Assembly (NCBI GenBank): GCA_021774955.1
Contig: JAJFIN010000347.1
Location: 1-7,096, forward strand
Direction: 5' to 3'
Source: Alphaproteobacteria bacterium
Lineage (GTDB): Bacteria; Pseudomonadota; Alphaproteobacteria; M2410
DNA: 7,096 nt
A program made the translations under genes and the position numbers. Every line of letters starts with the position of its first letter. Within the stretch, counting starts at the first letter, position 1. Below the pieces are notes generated by a model that was given only the letters and a program-made list of their open reading frames with translations, was not told the origin of the DNA and did not search any database. Below are positions 5,793-7,096 of this stretch, piece after piece.

Positions 5793-7094
5793 TCACCAGC
5801 GTCGTTCAAATCGCGAGCGGACAATCACTGCGGTTAAATTCATGACAATGAGAAATCCAAGCAAAACAATCACCGCAGCTGAAGTCATGGCTACAAAAGC
5901 CCGCTCTGGACTATCCGCCCAGATGAATACTTGCACCGGAAGCGCGGTTGATGGTGACAAAGGTGATGAAGGAATATCGACAATGAAGGCAACCATACCG
6001 ATCATCAATAGCGGCGCGGTTTCACCAAGTGCTCGCGCCAATCCGATGATTGTTCCGGTCATAATGCCGGGCATAGCAAGCGGTAAAACGTGGTGAAAGA
6101 TAGTTTGGTTTTTCGAAGCCCCAACACCCAACGCACCTTCCTTGATAGAAGGCGGAACCGCTTTTAACGCTGCGCGCGACGTGATGATGATTGTGGGTAG
6201 GGTCATGAGTGCAAGAACCAACCCCCCAACGAGCGGGGCTGAACGCGGTAGATGGAAAAAATTGAGAAAGACAGCAAGGCCAAGCAGCCCGAACACAATT
6301 GAGGGCACAGCCGCCAAGTTGTTTACATTGACTTCGACAAGATCAGTCCAGCGATTTTTCGGAGCAAACTCTTCCAAATAAATTGCTGTCGCAACACCGA
6401 GGGGAAAGGCAGCAAGGAGCGTGACCAACAATGTGTATCCGGAACCGATAATGGCCCCCAAGATCCCCGCCAATTCTGGTTCCCGACTGTCACCAGCGGT
6501 AAAAAAAGTTTTATTGAAATGACGATTGATCAGACCCTGCTCTACCAGGTGATCGATCCATCCAATCTGCAAGCCTGACACTCTTCGGTCCGAATCAGGA
6601 ATATTCCGATCGATAAACCCCTTCAATAAACTGTCCCCGTCATCAGAAAGCGGAAAGGTAACCGAGCGCCGCTGGCCAATTAAACTCGGGTCATCGAGAA
6701 CCATAGCTCGTAGTTGAAACCTCGCTCCTCCAGACAGGAGTTTGTTGAGTTGTCTTTTGTCCCGGCGACCACTGACTTCTGGGAATAAGTTCGACAATGC
6801 GTTACGCGCCAGCTTGGTGTAGTTCGCGCTCCCCAATGTATCGGGGTTCCGCACTCCCTCGGGATCAATAATTGATTCATCAAATACTATGTCCAATGTG
6901 ACTTGGTATTGGAAAAAGGATGAGAAGCCTTGCGCAGAAATATTAATTAATAGAAATGCCAGAGAGGCAAGCGCAAGCCCAATAGCGCTCATGCCATAAT
7001 ATTTAAAACGCCATTCTGCACGGTAGCGTGCTTTAATACGCTTTCTTGCTTTCGTACCCTTGTGGGCGCTCGTTTGATGGCTCACATCAGTCAT
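5793..7094 (-). CDS. pstA: Phosphate ABC transporter permease PstA (long alphaproteobacterial form)
   Basis: The 433-residue inner-membrane protein forms the phosphate channel with PstC. A basic cytoplasmic N-terminus (1-32) precedes a first membrane helix at about 34-55 and a roughly 150-residue, probably periplasmic region (about 56-205). The permease core (about 208-425) has hydrophobic segments at about 209-240, 257-281, 287-306, 341-373 and 402-425. Core motifs are NNLAAVPSIVFGLLGLAVF, the ATPase-contact EAA-like loop EGALGVGASKNQ followed by HHVLPLAMPGIMTG (319-346), and ARALGETAPLLMIG. E. coli PstA is about 296 residues; the extra N-terminal domain is known from alphaproteobacterial homologues (Pfam DUF3333, from memory). 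The start ATG at 7094 fits such proteins, but only two bases precede it here, so an earlier start off the edge cannot be excluded. pstB follows after four bases. Confidence 0.93.
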   Translation of the reverse strand: MTDVSHQTSAHKGTKARKRIKARYRAEWRFKYYGMSAIGLALASLAFLLINISAQGFSSFFQYQVTLDIVFDESIIDPEGVRNPDTLGSANYTKLARNALSNLFPEVSGRRDKRQLNKLLSGGARFQLRAMVLDDPSLIGQRRSVTFPLSDDGDSLLKGFIDRNIPDSDRRVSGLQIGWIDHLVEQGLINRHFNKTFFTAGDSREPELAGILGAIIGSGYTLLVTLLAAFPLGVATAIYLEEFAPKNRWTDLVEVNVNNLAAVPSIVFGLLGLAVFLNFFHLPRSAPLVGGLVLALMTLPTIIITSRAALKAVPPSIKEGALGVGASKNQTIFHHVLPLAMPGIMTGTIIGLARALGETAPLLMIGMVAFIVDIPSSPLSPSTALPVQVFIWADSPERAFVAMTSAAVIVLLGFLIVMNLTAVIVRSRFERRW

Positions 7095-7096
7095 AT

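Noticed and set aside
5776..6096. Plus-strand open frame of 106 codons opposite pstA
   Set aside because: It is antisense to the conserved PstA permease core, with no start signal or recognisable domain.
1..7096. Mobile elements, CRISPR arrays, tRNA/rRNA genes, defence systems
   Set aside because: No transposase, terminal repeats, regularly spaced repeats or structural RNA signature is visible. Nearly all sequence is explained by conserved housekeeping genes.

Overview
The window is a stretch of chromosome from an alphaproteobacterium with roughly balanced base composition. Two things point there: a full-length gcrA, a cell-cycle regulator family essentially confined to Alphaproteobacteria, and a long-form pstA in the order pstA-pstB-phoU-phoB. 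I cannot assign a genus. I see no tRNA, rRNA, CRISPR array, insertion sequence or other mobile element. Gene density is high, and the window reads as conserved core genome.

Left part (1-1620, minus strand): the end of an arginine biosynthesis operon. argD (acetylornithine aminotransferase) is followed after a single base by argF (ornithine carbamoyltransferase), which runs off the left edge. The argD leader (1621-1771) contains a long hairpin followed by a T-run on the minus strand. It is most simply the terminator of the gene upstream.

Middle (1772-3338): an ABC-2 type exporter permease (minus strand) is divergent from gcrA (plus strand). They share a 304-base intergenic region with a candidate sigma70-type promoter and DnaA-box-like sequences. 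The permease has no ATPase partner inside the window. gcrA converges on phoB, and a perfect 10-bp hairpin between them probably serves as a bidirectional terminator.

Right part (3398-7094, minus strand): the distal part of a phosphate-sensing and high-affinity phosphate uptake operon, transcribed pstA-pstB-phoU-phoB. PstA is one membrane subunit and PstB the ATPase of the PstSCAB importer. PhoU links transporter state to the sensor kinase, and PhoB is the response regulator that activates Pho promoters. pstS, pstC and phoR, if present, would lie beyond the right edge, as would the operon promoter and its Pho boxes.

No new multi-gene system is evident. The observations most worth checking are the strong depletion of GANTC sites (7 by eye against about 28 expected), the DnaA-box-like sequences upstream of gcrA, the permease without a partner, the structured argD leader, and the start-site ambiguities of phoU and pstB.
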